Source: JABMQB01 sp963677475 (GTDB lineage Bacteria; Bacteroidota; Bacteroidia; Bacteroidales; Prolixibacteraceae). Taken from it: a DNA stretch of 64,000 nt. A model generated the notes under the pieces. It saw nothing but the letters and a program-made list of their open reading frames with translations. It was not told where the DNA came from and searched no databases. The first letter of the stretch is position 1; each line of letters begins with the position of its first letter. Positions 8,186 through 17,112 of this stretch are shown piece after piece. The position numbers were made by a program, and so were the translations under genes. Location: assembly GCA_963677475.2 (NCBI GenBank), contig CAXXQD010000007.1, forward strand, positions 62,001 to 126,000, written 5' to 3'.

Positions 8186-10408
8186 ATGAAGAAAAAATTA
8201 ATTATTTCTCTCGCATTATTCATGTGTGGAATGAGTTTATTCGGACAAAAATTAAATGGAATTATTACAACAAAGAAAAACAAGCCTATTGAGGGTGCGT
8301 ACATTTCCATCCTTAAAAATAACCGACACAGCCATACCAGTCCTGAAGGGCGGTTCACAATATCAGGAATAATTGATGGAGACACTCTATTAATCAGCCA
8401 CATTGGTTATCAAAAAAAGCTAGTAATTGTACACAATCCGGAAACAACATTAAGTATTGAACTTTCAGAAAGCCTAATCTCTATCGGCGAAATTGTTATT
8501 AACCAAAAAATTAATGCCCTAAACCTGATCGCAGAAGTTGATCTTCACGTTAATCCAGTGAATACATCACAGGAAGTATTGCGTCAGGTCCCCGGTCTTG
8601 TAATCGGGCAACATGCCGGTGGCGGAAAAGCTGAACAGATTTTCCTGCGTGGATTCGATATAGATCATGGAACTGATATAAATATTAGTGTTGACGAGCT
8701 TCCTGTCAACATGGTTTCGCACGCCCATGGCCAGGGATACGCCGATTTACACTTCCTAATTCCTGAAACTATCGAAAAAATTGACTTTGGAAAAGGAACC
8801 TACTATGCCGGCCAAGGAAATTTGACGACAGCCGGATATGTTAATTTTAAAACAAAAGACCATCTGGACAATAGCATCCTTAGCATTGAAATGGGACAAT
8901 TTAACACACAACGTCTGCTGGGAATGTTCAACATTGCCAACCAACTGGAACATTCAGCATATTTGGCAACAGAATTTAATATGACTGACGGCGCGTTTGA
9001 TAGCCCGCAGAATTTCCATAGGATCAATTTAATGGGAAAATATACAGCAAAACTAAAAACCAATGACAAGCTTTCGTTATTAGCCTCTTATTTTACAAGC
9101 AAATGGGATGCATCAGGGCAAATCCCACAAAGAGCTGTTGACAATGGCTCGATAACGCGATTTGGTGCAATTGATAACACAGAGGGAGGTAATACAAGCC
9201 GGGCAAATATCCTACTTCAATACAATAAGTATTTAGATGATAAATCATTTATTAAGAACAGCGTTTTTTACTCGCTGTACGATTTTGAATTGTATTCAAA
9301 CTTCACATTTTTCTTTAATGATCCGATTAATGGTGATGAAATACGTCAAAAAGAAAGCAGGGGCATTTATGGGCTCAAAAGCGAATATCACCGGGAATTT
9401 GATTTGGGCAAATCATCTGGATCTCTGGTATGTGGTTTAACCATCAGAAACGATGATGTCAAAAACATTGAACTTACACATACCAAAGACCGAAGGCAAA
9501 ACCTTGAAGAAATCCAACTTGGCGATATTCACGAAACAAATTTTGGAGCATATTTAAATGCTAGCTTTGACCTCGGCAAATGGAATATTAACCCAGGTAT
9601 TCGTATTGACCGATTTGAGTTTAATTACAACGACCATCTTCAGGAACATTACCAAACACAAAATGAGTCCAAATCCATCCTCAGCCCTAAGCTGAATATT
9701 TTATACAATTATTCACATCTTCTTCAGTTATATCTTAAAACCGGAAAAGGTTTCCACTCCAACGATACCCGTGTAGTTGTTGCCAACAATGGCAAAGAAA
9801 TTCTCCCCGCTGCCTATGGTGCCGATCTTGGTTTCTTATGGAAACCAGTACCTAAAATGCTTATAAATACTGCTCTGTGGAACTTATTTTTGGAACAGGA
9901 ATTTGTTTATGTGGGTGACGAAGGTGTTGTGGAACCAAGTGGCAAGACAAACAGGCAAGGTATTGATTTGAGCATCAGGTACCAGCTCCTGGAATGGTTA
10001 TTTTGGGATTTCGATGCCAATTACACCCTCGGGAAAGCAATTGATGAACCTAAAGACATGGATTATATCCCACTGGCTCCTGATTTTACATTCATGAGCG
10101 GTTTAAATATCATACATCCATCGGGACTTTATGGGGGAATAAATTTCAGATATGTTGATGACCGTCCTGCAAACGAGGATAATTCGATCGTGGCTGTGGG
10201 CTATGGCATTACCGATTTACATGCAGGTTATAAATGGGGAAATTTTAATATTGAGCTCCAAATCCAAAACCTGTTTGATAAAGAATGGAATGAAACGCAA
10301 TTTGCGACGGAATCAAAACTATTTGACGAAAGCCATCCGGTAGAAGAAATTCATTTTATCCCAGGTGTTCCTTTCTTTTCAAAGCTCAAGGTCAGTTACA
10401 AATTTTAA
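8186..10408 (+). CDS. TonB-dependent outer-membrane receptor
   Basis: Imports a ligand across the outer membrane using TonB energy. A signal peptide covers residues 1-20 (cleavage near FGQ). A carboxypeptidase-D regulatory-like domain follows at about 22-105, then the plug at about 120-225, with LRQVPGLVIGQHAGGG and FLRGFDIDHGTD, and the rest is a 22-strand barrel ending in the aromatic SKLKVSYKF. The plug contains a histidine-bearing VSHAHGQGYADLHF segment. No SusD partner follows, so it is not a standard polysaccharide-utilisation SusCD pair; a small ligand, metal complex or oligosaccharide is possible. It is transcribed alone towards a shared terminator. Confidence 0.92.
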   Translation: MKKKLIISLALFMCGMSLFGQKLNGIITTKKNKPIEGAYISILKNNRHSHTSPEGRFTISGIIDGDTLLISHIGYQKKLVIVHNPETTLSIELSESLISIGEIVINQKINALNLIAEVDLHVNPVNTSQEVLRQVPGLVIGQHAGGGKAEQIFLRGFDIDHGTDINISVDELPVNMVSHAHGQGYADLHFLIPETIEKIDFGKGTYYAGQGNLTTAGYVNFKTKDHLDNSILSIEMGQFNTQRLLGMFNIANQLEHSAYLATEFNMTDGAFDSPQNFHRINLMGKYTAKLKTNDKLSLLASYFTSKWDASGQIPQRAVDNGSITRFGAIDNTEGGNTSRANILLQYNKYLDDKSFIKNSVFYSLYDFELYSNFTFFFNDPINGDEIRQKESRGIYGLKSEYHREFDLGKSSGSLVCGLTIRNDDVKNIELTHTKDRRQNLEEIQLGDIHETNFGAYLNASFDLGKWNINPGIRIDRFEFNYNDHLQEHYQTQNESKSILSPKLNILYNYSHLLQLYLKTGKGFHSNDTRVVVANNGKEILPAAYGADLGFLWKPVPKMLINTALWNLFLEQEFVYVGDEGVVEPSGKTNRQGIDLSIRYQLLEWLFWDFDANYTLGKAIDEPKDMDYIPLAPDFTFMSGLNIIHPSGLYGGINFRYVDDRPANEDNSIVAVGYGITDLHAGYKWGNFNIELQIQNLFDKEWNETQFATESKLFDESHPVEEIHFIPGVPFFSKLKVSYKF

Positions 10409-10438
10409 TGATTACAGTTAAAATCAGTAAACAAAAAA

Positions 10439-10472
10439 AACCGTTCCCTATAACAAGGAACGGTTCTTTTTT
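10439..10472. terminator. Bidirectional terminator between TonB receptor and uronate operon
   Basis: A perfect 9-bp stem (aaccgttcc at 10439-10447, ggaacggtt at 10457-10465) has an A run on its left and a T run on its right. It can therefore end the plus-strand receptor transcript and the minus-strand kdgF-like transcript. Confidence 0.88.
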
Positions 10473-10490
10473 ATATGAAAGATTAAAATC

Positions 10491-10829
10491 TTATAAAAAA
10501 TCTTCTCTTAACGGGCTAAATACATCGATTAACATGCCGGCTTCTAAACAAACCACGCCATGAATTTTATTTGGCGGAACATAAAATCCGTCACCACCTG
10601 TGATTATTTTCTTTTCATCTCCCATTTGTAATTCAAACTTTCCTGAAACCACATAGGAGGTTTGAGAATGATGATGTTGATGTGCATATCCAATAGCATT
10701 GTCTTCAAACTTTATTTTAACCATCATCACATTTACATCATAACCCATAATTTTACGGGAAACACCTTCTGCAACTTTTTCCCATTCGCAATCTTTATCA
10801 ATAAAAACTTCTTTACTCTTTATATCCAT
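10491..10829 (-). CDS. kdgF: Cupin protein, KdgF-like (unsaturated uronate ring opening)
   Basis: Single-domain cupin of 112 residues. KdgF proteins convert the 4,5-unsaturated uronate released by pectate or alginate lyases to the linear ketouronate. The metal-binding cupin motif is visible as YAHQHHHSQTSYVVSGKFEL near residues 48-68, with the second motif PPNKIHGVVC near 85-94. It is the last gene of the minus-strand uronate cluster (uxaE-uxaC-kdgK-kdgA-transporter-kdgF), and a pectate lyase is encoded at 37118-38644, which supports the KdgF reading. A generic cupin with a regulatory or isomerase role is the alternative. Confidence 0.8.
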   Translation of the reverse strand: MDIKSKEVFIDKDCEWEKVAEGVSRKIMGYDVNVMMVKIKFEDNAIGYAHQHHHSQTSYVVSGKFELQMGDEKKIITGGDGFYVPPNKIHGVVCLEAGMLIDVFSPLREDFL

Positions 10830-10848
10830 AATACTAATTTTTATAGCA

Positions 10849-10874
10849 AAGGGTGCCCAAAACTGAACACCCTT
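10849..10874 (-). promoter_or_regulatory. Intergenic hairpin between transporter and kdgF
   Basis: Arms aagggtg (10849-10855) and caccctt (10868-10874) form a 7-bp stem in the 67-nt gap between the MFS transporter stop and the cupin start. There is no strong T run on the minus strand, so it could be an attenuator or an mRNA-stabilising element more than a full terminator. Confidence 0.4.
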
Positions 10875-10896
10875 AAGTCTTTTTATTATTTAAATT

Positions 10897-12198
10897 TTAC
10901 TCTTTAACTAAATTCAAATTTTCGTCGAGTGGAGTCATTTTAGGCATTAATAAATGTACAATACCTAAAATAATAGTATAACATGAACCTGCGATCAAGA
11001 AAGCCCAAAAGAATCCATCTTTTCCTGCAGAGTCGAGTGCCTGACCTAAAATATAAAATGCAATAATACCAGCAACAGCACCTGCCATTCCGCCAATTCC
11101 GGTTATTGAAGCAACTGCTTTTTTAGGGAATACATCTGAAGCAAGAGTAAAGACATTTGCTGACCAGGCCTGATGACCTGCTGTTCCTAATCCAATTAGG
11201 AAAATAGCCAACCATTTGCTTTCAACAAATGCAATATAACTTACAGGTAAAATTATAAGTGCACACATCAATAATGTTAATTTCCGTGCTTTGTTTAAGC
11301 TCCAACCTTTTTTCATAAATGCTCCGGAAATCCAACCACCAAAAATACTTCCACCATCAGCCATTACGTACATAATGAAAAATGGAATTCCGATATGTTT
11401 CACATCAACACCATGGGTCATTGATAAATATTTTGCTCCCCAGAATAGGTAGAACCACCAAACTGCATCAGTCATTTTTGCCACAGCAAAAGCCCATGTT
11501 TGACGTTTTGGCAATACTTTGGCCCAAGCAATTTTTTCTTCGTTTTCAATTGTTGAATCACTAACAATATAATCTAATTCTTCTTTGGTTACTTTTGGGT
11601 GTTTTTCAGGTTTTTTATAAACCCTAAACCAAAGAAATACCCAGATAGCACTTAAAGCTCCGGTAATAAGAAATGGGATTTGCCAGTTTTTACCATTTTC
11701 ATGTACAATCCAACCAACGACAAAAGGTGCTAAAATTGCGCCGATTGATGTTGCTGCATTATACAATCCGGTTGCAAAAGCCCTGTCTTTTTTAGGAAAC
11801 CATTCTGCAACTGTTTTTTGTGCTGCAGGGAAGTTACCTGATTCACCAACACCAAGACCAAAACGAGCAATGGAAAAACCTAGTATACTAAATGCAGGTC
11901 TTACAACAGCATGTAACATACCGAAAATACTCCAGGTTCCAATTGCAAGCGTATATCCTTTTTTAGTACCTAATCGGTCAATGACACCTCCCATTGTTAG
12001 CATACCTAAAGCATAGGCAATTTGAAACCAAATGATAATTCCTGCATAATCGGCATTCGACCAACCAAACATTTTTTGTAAGGTCGGTGCCATAACACCT
12101 ATAATACTTCTGTCAAAATAGTTAATGGTCGTTGCAAACATTAACATAGCGAGTATTCGATATCGATACTTACCCACTGGTGTAGTTGAATCAGTCAT
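10897..12198 (-). CDS. exuT: MFS hexuronate transporter (ExuT-like)
   Basis: Twelve-helix major facilitator that brings hexuronates through the inner membrane by proton symport. The family signature NYFDRSIIGVMAPTLQ near residue 25 matches the anion:cation symporter branch (ExuT, DgoT), as do GGVIDRLGTKKGY near residue 75 and the GLGVGESGNFPAAQKTVAEWFPKKDRAFATG block near residues 135-165 (read in two parts in the sequence). It is 433 residues long. It sits 30 nt downstream of kdgA in a cluster of uronate catabolic genes, which favours galacturonate or glucuronate over other sugar acids. Confidence 0.9.
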   Translation of the reverse strand: MTDSTTPVGKYRYRILAMLMFATTINYFDRSIIGVMAPTLQKMFGWSNADYAGIIIWFQIAYALGMLTMGGVIDRLGTKKGYTLAIGTWSIFGMLHAVVRPAFSILGFSIARFGLGVGESGNFPAAQKTVAEWFPKKDRAFATGLYNAATSIGAILAPFVVGWIVHENGKNWQIPFLITGALSAIWVFLWFRVYKKPEKHPKVTKEELDYIVSDSTIENEEKIAWAKVLPKRQTWAFAVAKMTDAVWWFYLFWGAKYLSMTHGVDVKHIGIPFFIMYVMADGGSIFGGWISGAFMKKGWSLNKARKLTLLMCALIILPVSYIAFVESKWLAIFLIGLGTAGHQAWSANVFTLASDVFPKKAVASITGIGGMAGAVAGIIAFYILGQALDSAGKDGFFWAFLIAGSCYTIILGIVHLLMPKMTPLDENLNLVKE

Positions 12199-12228
12199 AA
12201 TTTTAATTTAGATTATTAATTATTGATT

Positions 12229-12900
12229 TTAGTTCTTCGTTTTTTGCACAATTTCTAAGGCATATTTACACTTTTCAGTTACATAAGCAAAATCTTTGTT
12301 CTCAACAACTTCTTTTGGAAATAATTGAGATCCAAGACCAACACATGTTACCCCTGCAGCAAACCATTTAGTTAAACTTTCTTCTGTTGGTTCCACGCCT
12401 CCGGTTGGCATAATACTTGACCATGGCATTGGTCCCAATACCGCTTTCACAAAACCAGGGCCACCAACCTGTGAACCAGGGAATATTTTAACAACCTCAG
12501 CACCTAATTCATGCGCTTTGGCTATTTCAGTTACCGAACCGCAACCTGGGCTCCAGCTTACTTTGCGTTTATTGCAAACTTTCGCCATTCCTTCGTCAAT
12601 CATTGGGGAAACAATAAAATTTGCCCCAAGTGCCAAATACATCGATGTTGTTCCTTCATCGATCACTGAGCCAACACCCATTATCATTTCAGGGCATTCT
12701 TCAGCCACATATTGGTTCAATGCCGCAAAAACAAGTGAAGCAAAATCGCCACGGTTGGTAAATTCGAATACCCGAATTCCACCGTCGTAACATGCTTTCA
12801 CCACGCTTTTACATACTTCTATATCTTTGTTGTAGAACACAGGAACAATGCCTGTTCCTGCCATTTTTTGCGCTACTTCAATTCTTGAAAATCTTGCCAT
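12229..12900 (-). CDS. kdgA: 2-dehydro-3-deoxy-phosphogluconate (KDPG) aldolase
   Basis: Cleaves KDPG to pyruvate and glyceraldehyde-3-phosphate. The Schiff-base lysine lies in VVKIFPGSQVGGPGF near residue 137, the glutamate in VFEFTNRGD near residue 45, and the phosphate-binding loop in MPTGGVEPT near residue 166. The 223 residues are the usual length for bacterial Eda/KdgA. It follows kdgK by a 73-nt gap on the same strand and precedes the transporter, so it performs the last dedicated step of uronate breakdown. Confidence 0.94.
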   Translation of the reverse strand: MARFSRIEVAQKMAGTGIVPVFYNKDIEVCKSVVKACYDGGIRVFEFTNRGDFASLVFAALNQYVAEECPEMIMGVGSVIDEGTTSMYLALGANFIVSPMIDEGMAKVCNKRKVSWSPGCGSVTEIAKAHELGAEVVKIFPGSQVGGPGFVKAVLGPMPWSSIMPTGGVEPTEESLTKWFAAGVTCVGLGSQLFPKEVVENKDFAYVTEKCKYALEIVQKTKN

Positions 12901-12973
12901 TATATTTGTTTTCAGTTAAAAGCCTCCGTTTTTACGTACATTCATTTGAATACAAAAACGGAACTTTATTTTT

Positions 12974-14011
12974 TTATCGAGCTACACGCCCGGAGGCATC
13001 TCCACCCATTAATTTCTCAACCTCATCAACTGTTACCTGGTTATAATCTCCGTAAACAGTATGTTTTAAACATGATGCAGCAACGGCAAAATTCAATGCA
13101 TTCTGATCATCTTCAGGGTAAGTTAGTAATCCGTAGATTAATCCACCCATAAATGAATCACCACCTCCAACACGGTCAACAATATGTGTAATCTGGTATT
13201 GAGGTGATTCGTATAATTTTTCACCATCCCAAAGCACTCCTGCCCAGCTGTTGTGGTTTGCATTCACTGATCCCCGAAGCGTCGTAATTACTTTTTTACA
13301 TCTTGGGAATTGCTTCATAATCTGTCTCGAAACAGACTCATAAGCAGCACCTTCAACATGCCCACCGGTTACGTCAACACCTTCAGGTTTAATGCCCAAT
13401 ACTTTTTCAGCATCTTCTTCATTTCCTAAAACAATATCTGTTCCGGCAACCAATTCTGGCATCACTTCACCTGCAGTTTTGCCATAATTCCAAAGGTTTT
13501 TTCTGTAATTCAAATCACATGAAACGGTGATTCCTTTTTCATTGGCTTTTTTAATGGCTTCTAGACACACATCGGCTGCTCCCTGCGAAATTGCCGGGGT
13601 AATGCCTGTCCAATGGAACCAATTTGCACCTTCAAATACTTCATCCCAATCAATCATTCCCGATTCAATTTCGGAGATTGCGGAATGCGCCCTGTCATAA
13701 ACAACTTTACTACCACGGCTAACTGCCCCAGTTTCCAGAAAATATATCCCTAAGCGTTCGCCGCCATAGATAATTTTATCTGTTCCAACACCATATTTCT
13801 GCAAATCCATTTTACAGGATTTAGCAACGTCGTTGTTCGGAATACGGGTAACGAAATCCACTGGAATTCCATAATTTGCGAGCGAAACAGCAACGTTTGC
13901 TTCTCCACCACCAAATGTGGCGTTTAACTGGTTGGTTTGAAACAACCTTAAATATCCTGGGGTTGCTAACCTTAACATGATTTCCCCAAAAGTAACTACC
14001 TTTTTATTCAT
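12974..14011 (-). CDS. kdgK: 2-keto-3-deoxygluconate (KDG) kinase, PfkB family
   Basis: Phosphorylates KDG to KDPG. It has the PfkB N-terminal glycine motif FGGGEANVAVSLANYG near residue 35, the KDG-kinase stretch SCDLNYRKNLW near residue 165, and the catalytic RVGGGDSFMGGLIYG near residue 280. The ATG at 14011 is preferred to a TTG six codons upstream because the TTG lies inside the operator palindrome and close to the predicted transcription start. An internal promoter with an overlapping operator precedes it, so kdgK-kdgA-transporter-kdgF can be transcribed separately from uxaE-uxaC. A second, divergent paralogue is encoded at 22780-23862. Confidence 0.93.
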   Translation of the reverse strand: MNKKVVTFGEIMLRLATPGYLRLFQTNQLNATFGGGEANVAVSLANYGIPVDFVTRIPNNDVAKSCKMDLQKYGVGTDKIIYGGERLGIYFLETGAVSRGSKVVYDRAHSAISEIESGMIDWDEVFEGANWFHWTGITPAISQGAADVCLEAIKKANEKGITVSCDLNYRKNLWNYGKTAGEVMPELVAGTDIVLGNEEDAEKVLGIKPEGVDVTGGHVEGAAYESVSRQIMKQFPRCKKVITTLRGSVNANHNSWAGVLWDGEKLYESPQYQITHIVDRVGGGDSFMGGLIYGLLTYPEDDQNALNFAVAASCLKHTVYGDYNQVTVDEVEKLMGGDASGRVAR

Positions 14012-14024
14012 TTTAATTATTTTA

Positions 14025-14038
14025 TGCAATCGATTGCA
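14025..14038. promoter_or_regulatory. Perfect palindrome TGCAATCGATTGCA, predicted LacI-type operator of kdgK
   Basis: The 14-bp palindrome TGCAATCGATTGCA has the central CG and symmetric arms usual for LacI-family operators. It overlaps the last two bases of the -7 element of the kdgK promoter and the expected transcription start, so a bound protein would repress. It differs from the CGTGT-N4-ACACG dyads elsewhere in the window, implying another regulator encoded outside this window. Confidence 0.7.
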
Positions 14039-14069
14039 AAAATAAATCTTCCTATTTCATAATTGCAAA
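14037..14069 (-). promoter_or_regulatory. Internal promoter of kdgK
   Basis: On the minus strand, TTTG (plus 14066-14069), a 21-bp spacer and TATTTTTG (plus 14037-14044) match the Bacteroidota promoter. The kdgK ATG lies 26 nt after the -7 element. Confidence 0.7.
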
Positions 14070-14094
14070 AACTACCTCTTAAATTAGGCAGAAA

Positions 14095-15498
14095 TTACGG
14101 AAATTTAAAATAGTCGTGGGCATTATTGAAACAAATATCTTCCACCATCTTACCCAATAGCTTCATATCGTTCGGAATTTCACCATTTTCAACATCATTT
14201 CCAATCAGGTTGCATAATGTCCTTCTGAAATATTCATGTCTGGTGTATGATAAAAAGCTTCTGGAGTCGGTGAGCATTCCAACAAACCTGCTCAACAAAC
14301 CAAGGTTTGAAAGTGCATTCATTTGTTTTTCCATACCATCTTTTTGATCGAGGAACCACCAGCCTGAGCCAAATTGCATTTTACCAGGTACCGAACCATC
14401 CTGGAAATTCCCAATCATGGTACCAATTAATTCATTGTCGCGTGGGTTCAGGTTATAAAGAATTGTTTTTGCCAACTGGTTTTCCATATCCAAACGGTTC
14501 AATAATTTTGAAAGAGGCCTTGCAATTTCAAAATCACCAATAGAATCGAAACCAACATCGGCACCAAGTTTATTGAACAACCGGGTACTGTTATTTCTTA
14601 GTGCCCCAAGGTGGTATTGTTGGGTCCATCCACGGGAATGGTCCATAATACCAAATTCATAAAGCATGCATGATTTAAACTTAGCAATTTCAGTAACATC
14701 CAGTTCTTTTCCTTTTCTGATTTTGCTAAAGATAGCAACAACTTCATTTTCAGTGTAGTCTTCAGCAATTACCGTTTCAATTCCGTGATCTGATAAACGA
14801 CAATCGTTGTCATGGAAGAATTGGTGCCTGTTATCCAGTGCATCCATAAAATCAGCAAACGTATTGATTTCTACTTCTGCTGCTTCGCCCAATTTATCAA
14901 CATAAGTATTGAAGGTCTTTGCATCTTCAACAGCCATTGCCTTATCGGGCCTCCATGCAGGAAGAACTTTCACTTCAAAACCATCTTTTTTAATTTGACG
15001 ATGGTATTCAAGGCTATCAATCGGGTCATCGGTAGTACAAATACTGTGAACATTTGCCATTCGGATAATATTACGGCAACTATATTCCGGCGTATTTAGT
15101 TTGGCATTACATTCTTCATAAATTTCTTTTGCCGTGTCCGGATTTAAAATTTTATCGATCCCGAAAAACTTTTTCAATTCCAGGTGGGTCCAATGATACA
15201 GTGGGTTTCTAACTGTATGTGGCACTGTTTCAGCCCATTTCTCAAATTTTTCCCAATCACTTGCTTTTCCTGTACAATATTTTTCGTCGACACCATTCGT
15301 TCGCATGCCGCGCCATTTGTAATGGTCACCATAAAGCCAGATTTCGGTCAGTGTTTTAAACTGTTTATCCTCTGCTATTTCTTTTGGTGAAATATGACAG
15401 TGGTAATCAAAAATAGGCATCTTCGCCGCATGGTTATGGTATAGCTTTTTTGCTGTTTTTGTTTTTAGCAAGAAATTCTTGCCCATAAATTTTTTCAT
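14095..15498 (-). CDS. uxaC: Uronate isomerase
   Basis: Isomerises glucuronate to fructuronate and galacturonate to tagaturonate. The amidohydrolase-fold metal motif FDYHCHISPKEI is at about residues 30-41, MANVHSICTTDDP near 145, SDHGIE near 255 and the C-terminal LTDSRSFLSYTRHEYFRR near 430. At 467 residues it has the usual length. A TTG at 15510 is in frame, but the ATG at 15498 leaves 12 nt after the uxaE stop and is preferred. It is the second gene of the uxaE operon and feeds tagaturonate to UxaE. Confidence 0.95.
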   Translation of the reverse strand: MKKFMGKNFLLKTKTAKKLYHNHAAKMPIFDYHCHISPKEIAEDKQFKTLTEIWLYGDHYKWRGMRTNGVDEKYCTGKASDWEKFEKWAETVPHTVRNPLYHWTHLELKKFFGIDKILNPDTAKEIYEECNAKLNTPEYSCRNIIRMANVHSICTTDDPIDSLEYHRQIKKDGFEVKVLPAWRPDKAMAVEDAKTFNTYVDKLGEAAEVEINTFADFMDALDNRHQFFHDNDCRLSDHGIETVIAEDYTENEVVAIFSKIRKGKELDVTEIAKFKSCMLYEFGIMDHSRGWTQQYHLGALRNNSTRLFNKLGADVGFDSIGDFEIARPLSKLLNRLDMENQLAKTILYNLNPRDNELIGTMIGNFQDGSVPGKMQFGSGWWFLDQKDGMEKQMNALSNLGLLSRFVGMLTDSRSFLSYTRHEYFRRTLCNLIGNDVENGEIPNDMKLLGKMVEDICFNNAHDYFKFP

Positions 15499-15510
15499 TT
15501 CAATAATCAA

Positions 15511-16758
15511 TTAAAGGTCAAATAATCTTTTTAGGTGACGTTCATAGATATTTTCTTCCACACATCCTCCAACAACGTCTGAATATTTTTTCAACATATC
15601 AGTATATTTTTCACCCATTTCGGAAGCTACTTTATAGCCAACATGTATTAATTGGCGGAAATTAAGGTTATAATCAGGATGACCCGGAATATGCCTTAAG
15701 GTATTTCCAAATTTTTCGCCACTCCAGCCAGCAACCTCTTCAACGGAAGGAAGTTTTGAATCGTCGATATCAATTACATCGGCATAAGGCGCACAAAGTT
15801 CTTCTTTTCGTCCAAGGGCCCCGGCATAAATTTCTTTGGCAACAGCCAATCCTTCGTCACCTGAAATAGCCAAGCCGATAACTTCTTCCAACCATGTGGT
15901 TCCGGCAGTTTTTACGTGTAATCCTTTATCGTATTTTTTGATAATCTCCGCCATAATCGGATAAATAGTAAACTTATCACTGCCAGAGTGTACGCTTAAT
16001 TTAAGACCAGCTGGTAGGCCAAATTCTTTCACTGCATAATCGATAACCAACACGTCTTCCTCAAATTCCTGGGCAAATTGTTTGGCATCGCCAACATAGT
16101 CAACACCTTTATTAAAACGTCCTGTAAATTTAGGAGCAATGGTTTCCGCAGGGATTTTTTCATCAGCGATCATTTTAAGGATGAAGAACATATCCACAGG
16201 TGTTTGTGGTGCTTCAACTTCATCCATTGATACCTCGGTAATAAAATTACCTTCTCCCTTAACCTCCTTGATGTGCCTGTAAATTTTACCGGCTTCTTTT
16301 ACCGCAGCAAGATATTTTGTAGCAACGGTACTTAAAAGATCATCGCTGATAACAATTGCATCAGCAATTCCGGGGATGCTGACTTTTTCACCAAATGCTT
16401 TGCATGATTCTTTAAATGTCGCAACATCTTCGGCAGATGATTCATTCCCAATATACATTGCAACGTCCAATGTAAAAAAGTCGGAATGCTCAATAAACCT
16501 GTCAACATTTGAAAGGTTAATATGGTCGGCATCAACACAATAACTTTCTTTCCATCCAAGGGCTTTAACTGCCTCATCAGCTTCCATTCGCGTACCAACC
16601 GGCTCTGAATGAACAATATCATGTTCTCTGTTTGACTTGTTCCATACTGGGGTTACAGCAACTCCTTTTGAATTAGCTTTAATTAAAGCTCTTAATTGTG
16701 CCTGGCCTTCGTGATTAAAGCGGTCACCTACTCCAAAACTAAATTTACCTAATTTCAT
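15511..16758 (-). CDS. uxaE: Tagaturonate/fructuronate epimerase
   Basis: UxaE-family enzyme, first defined in Thermotoga, that epimerises D-tagaturonate to D-fructuronate so that galacturonate joins the glucuronate route without altronate enzymes. The N-terminus LGKFSFGVGDRFNHEGQAQ, the conserved TPVWNKSNREH near residue 37, CVDADHINL near 74 and LKLSVHSGSDKF near 255 match what I know of this family. It is the first gene of the minus-strand operon and lies directly behind a promoter and operator. No altronate oxidoreductase or altronate dehydratase is seen, which fits the use of UxaE. Confidence 0.88.
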   Translation of the reverse strand: MKLGKFSFGVGDRFNHEGQAQLRALIKANSKGVAVTPVWNKSNREHDIVHSEPVGTRMEADEAVKALGWKESYCVDADHINLSNVDRFIEHSDFFTLDVAMYIGNESSAEDVATFKESCKAFGEKVSIPGIADAIVISDDLLSTVATKYLAAVKEAGKIYRHIKEVKGEGNFITEVSMDEVEAPQTPVDMFFILKMIADEKIPAETIAPKFTGRFNKGVDYVGDAKQFAQEFEEDVLVIDYAVKEFGLPAGLKLSVHSGSDKFTIYPIMAEIIKKYDKGLHVKTAGTTWLEEVIGLAISGDEGLAVAKEIYAGALGRKEELCAPYADVIDIDDSKLPSVEEVAGWSGEKFGNTLRHIPGHPDYNLNFRQLIHVGYKVASEMGEKYTDMLKKYSDVVGGCVEENIYERHLKRLFDL

Positions 16759-16795
16759 CTTGTTTTATTGATTTATTTAATTGAATTCGTTTTTC

Positions 16796-16809
16796 CGTGT
16801 ACGGACACG
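16796..16809. promoter_or_regulatory. Predicted LacI-family operator 1 (uxaE)
   Basis: The dyad CGTGT-ACGG-ACACG lies at 16796-16809 with TT/AA flanks. On the minus strand it reads TTTCGTGTCCGTACACGG and abuts the -7 element, covering the transcription start. Near-identical dyads occur at 20608 and 22680. Confidence 0.8.
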
Positions 16810-16838
16810 AAAGTAGATATATATTTTAAATCCTCAAA
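16808..16838 (-). promoter_or_regulatory. uxaE promoter
   Basis: On the minus strand, TTTG (plus 16835-16838), an exact 19-bp spacer and TACTTTCG (plus 16808-16815, one mismatch to TAnnTTTG). The operator begins inside the -7 element. Confidence 0.75.
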
Positions 16839-17112
16839 GCATAAAAATGTGTTATACATCAAGTTTTACTTTCTTTAACAGTTTCCTTATCAACAATCCC
16901 CTAAAAACCTTTGACTTATCTGACCAGATTTTTATCAACATCTTAAGTTATATGACAGGATTTTATTTTTAAATCAGTTTTTTGTTTCAAATAATACAAA
17001 AACGAAGTGTTCCATAAGAAAGTATATAAATAACTTCCAGTTCTATTTCATTTCCATTCGTATTGGAATATACTTGTGAACACCTGATAAAATTGGACTC
17101 ATTTGTAGTGTA

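Larger units (their letters stand above)
16759..17112 (-). other. Intergenic region upstream of uxaE
   Basis: This 354-bp gap holds the uxaE promoter and operator at its left end. The remainder, 16840-17112, is AT-rich and shows no gene. Two imperfect direct repeats (ttatctgaccagatttttatc near 16916 and ttatatgacaggattttattt near 16949) are visible; their role is unknown. Confidence 0.6.

Noticed and set aside
10662..10907. Plus-strand open frame opposite the cupin gene
   Set aside because: It overlaps the conserved cupin on the other strand and has AT-rich low-complexity translation.
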